Assembly (NCBI RefSeq): GCF_014268595.2
Contig: NZ_CP077091.1
Location: 2,254,501-2,318,500, forward strand
DNA length: 64,000 nucleotides
Source: Pseudomonas hamedanensis
Lineage (GTDB): Bacteria; Pseudomonadota; Gammaproteobacteria; Pseudomonadales; Pseudomonadaceae
Reading direction: 5' to 3'
This document shows, piece by piece, positions 63,407 to 64,000 of the stretch (position 1 is its first letter; each line of letters starts with the position of its first letter). Under the pieces are notes generated by a model. That model searched no databases and was not told where the DNA came from. It saw only the letters and a list, made by a program, of their open reading frames with translations. The position numbers were made by a program, and so were the translations under genes.

Positions 63407-64000
63407 TTACTGAAGCAGCTTCAGTACAGCGGAAGGCAGTTGGTTGGCTTGAGCCAGAACCGAAGTGGAAGCTTGCTGCAGGGTTTGCTGCTTGGTCAGG
63501 TTGGCAGTTTCTGCGGCGAAGTCGGTGTCCTGTACACGACCCTGAGCAGCGGTGGTGTTTTCAGTGATGTTCTGCAGGTTGGAGATGGTGCTGGTCAGAC
63601 GGTTTTGCGAAGCACCCAGGCTGGCGCGGGTTGCACCGATGTTAGCGATAGCTGCGTCGATTGCAGTGATCGCGCTGTCGATGGCAACAGCAGCGTCAGA
63701 AGGGCTGGCACCGGTCAGAGCCAGAGTGCCGCTACCTACCGACAGGCTTACTGCGTCGAACTTGCCGCTCAGTACCAGGTCGATGTGGTTAGCCGAACCG
63801 GTGTTTGCACCCACTTGCAGGGTCACAGTACCAGCCGAACCGTCCAGCAGGTTTTTGCCGTTCAGGTTGGTCGAAGCCGAGATACGGGTGATCTCGTCGG
63901 ACATCTGAGCGAATTCAGCGTTGGTAGCGGTCTGGTCAGCAGTGCCGTTGGTACCGTTACGGGCTTTAACAGCCAGTTCACGCATACGCTGCAGGATGTC
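63407..64000 (-). CDS. fliC: Flagellin FliC (5' part outside window)
   Basis: The last 197 residues are in the window; the frame stays open to base 64000 ([19 protein letters not shown]). The C-terminal D1/D0 region is complete: [20 protein letters not shown] and [20 protein letters not shown], ending [18 protein letters not shown]. The central variable part is short, so the whole flagellin should be about 280 residues, a small type. Secreted through the type III export apparatus to form the filament. Confidence 0.96.
   Translation of the reverse strand, partial: DILQRMRELAVKARNGTNGTADQTATNAEFAQMSDEITRISASTNLNGKNLLDGSAGTVTLQVGANTGSANHIDLVLSGKFDAVSLSVGSGTLALTGASPSDAAVAIDSAITAIDAAIANIGATRASLGASQNRLTSTISNLQNITENTTAAQGRVQDTDFAAETANLTKQQTLQQASTSVLAQANQLPSAVLKLLQ

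Overview
The window reads as chromosomal DNA of a Pseudomonas of the P. fluorescens group. The evidence is the GC-rich coding sequence, the order of the flagellar and chemotaxis genes, the ccmABCDEFGHI operon next to them, DUF6124 and HicAB-type accessory genes, and many REP elements of the GTGGGAGCGAGC...GCTCGCGAA type. No tRNA, rRNA, CRISPR array, intact insertion sequence or prophage was recognised.

Layout. 1-5.2 kb is housekeeping plus small accessory genes: the 3' end of a urea transporter, an ion channel with a zinc ribbon, a sulfate-binding protein, an MFS exporter, a HicAB module whose hicA is frameshifted, and an orphan antitoxin. 5.3-12.7 kb, minus strand, holds a small lipoprotein gene and the cytochrome c maturation operon ccmABCDEFGHI. 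12.9-14.8 kb, plus strand, holds a FliK-like protein overlapping a free-standing FlhB C-terminal domain. 14.9-20.7 kb is accessory island 1: two related beta-sandwich repeat proteins, then two secreted halovibrin-like proteins. 20.9-35.4 kb, minus strand, is the chemotaxis/motor/flagellar regulator block flhA-flhF-fleN-fliA-cheY-cheZ-cheA-cheB-motC-motD-parC-parP-cheW-DUF2802. 36.0-40.6 kb is accessory island 2: a DUF6124 gene behind a folded leader, an 846-residue relative of the island 1 protein, and an unknown 222-residue protein. 40.7-64 kb, minus strand, is the rest of the flagellar regulon: fliC (5' end outside the window), flaG, fliD, fliS, fliT, fleQ, fleS, fleR, fliEFGHIJ, hsbA-hsbR-hptB, and fliK followed by fliLMNOPQR-flhB.

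How it works together. FleQ with sigma-54 should start the cascade (good -24/-12 elements precede fleSR, fliE, fliL, fliK and probably flhA). FleSR and FliA drive later genes; a sigma-28-like promoter lies before fliS. FlhF and FleN set the number and place of flagella; CheA/W/Y/Z/B, ParC/ParP and MotC/MotD run chemotaxis and a second stator; HptB-HsbR-HsbA tie motility to the sessile switch.

The most notable signal is outside the flagellar genes. A lux-box-like palindrome, CTGTCAGATCTGACAG, occurs four times (one copy with a single mismatch), each time about 65-76 bp upstream of an accessory gene and at the head of each of four transcription units in the two islands. The islands are about 16 kb apart and share a protein family. 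I infer one regulon, possibly under a LuxR-type regulator encoded elsewhere, that controls secreted or surface proteins. Other notable points are a multi-stem RNA leader before the DUF6124 gene, sharp mosaicism in the halovibrin-like pair, and two sigma-54 promoters embedded in the 3' arm of upstream hairpins.
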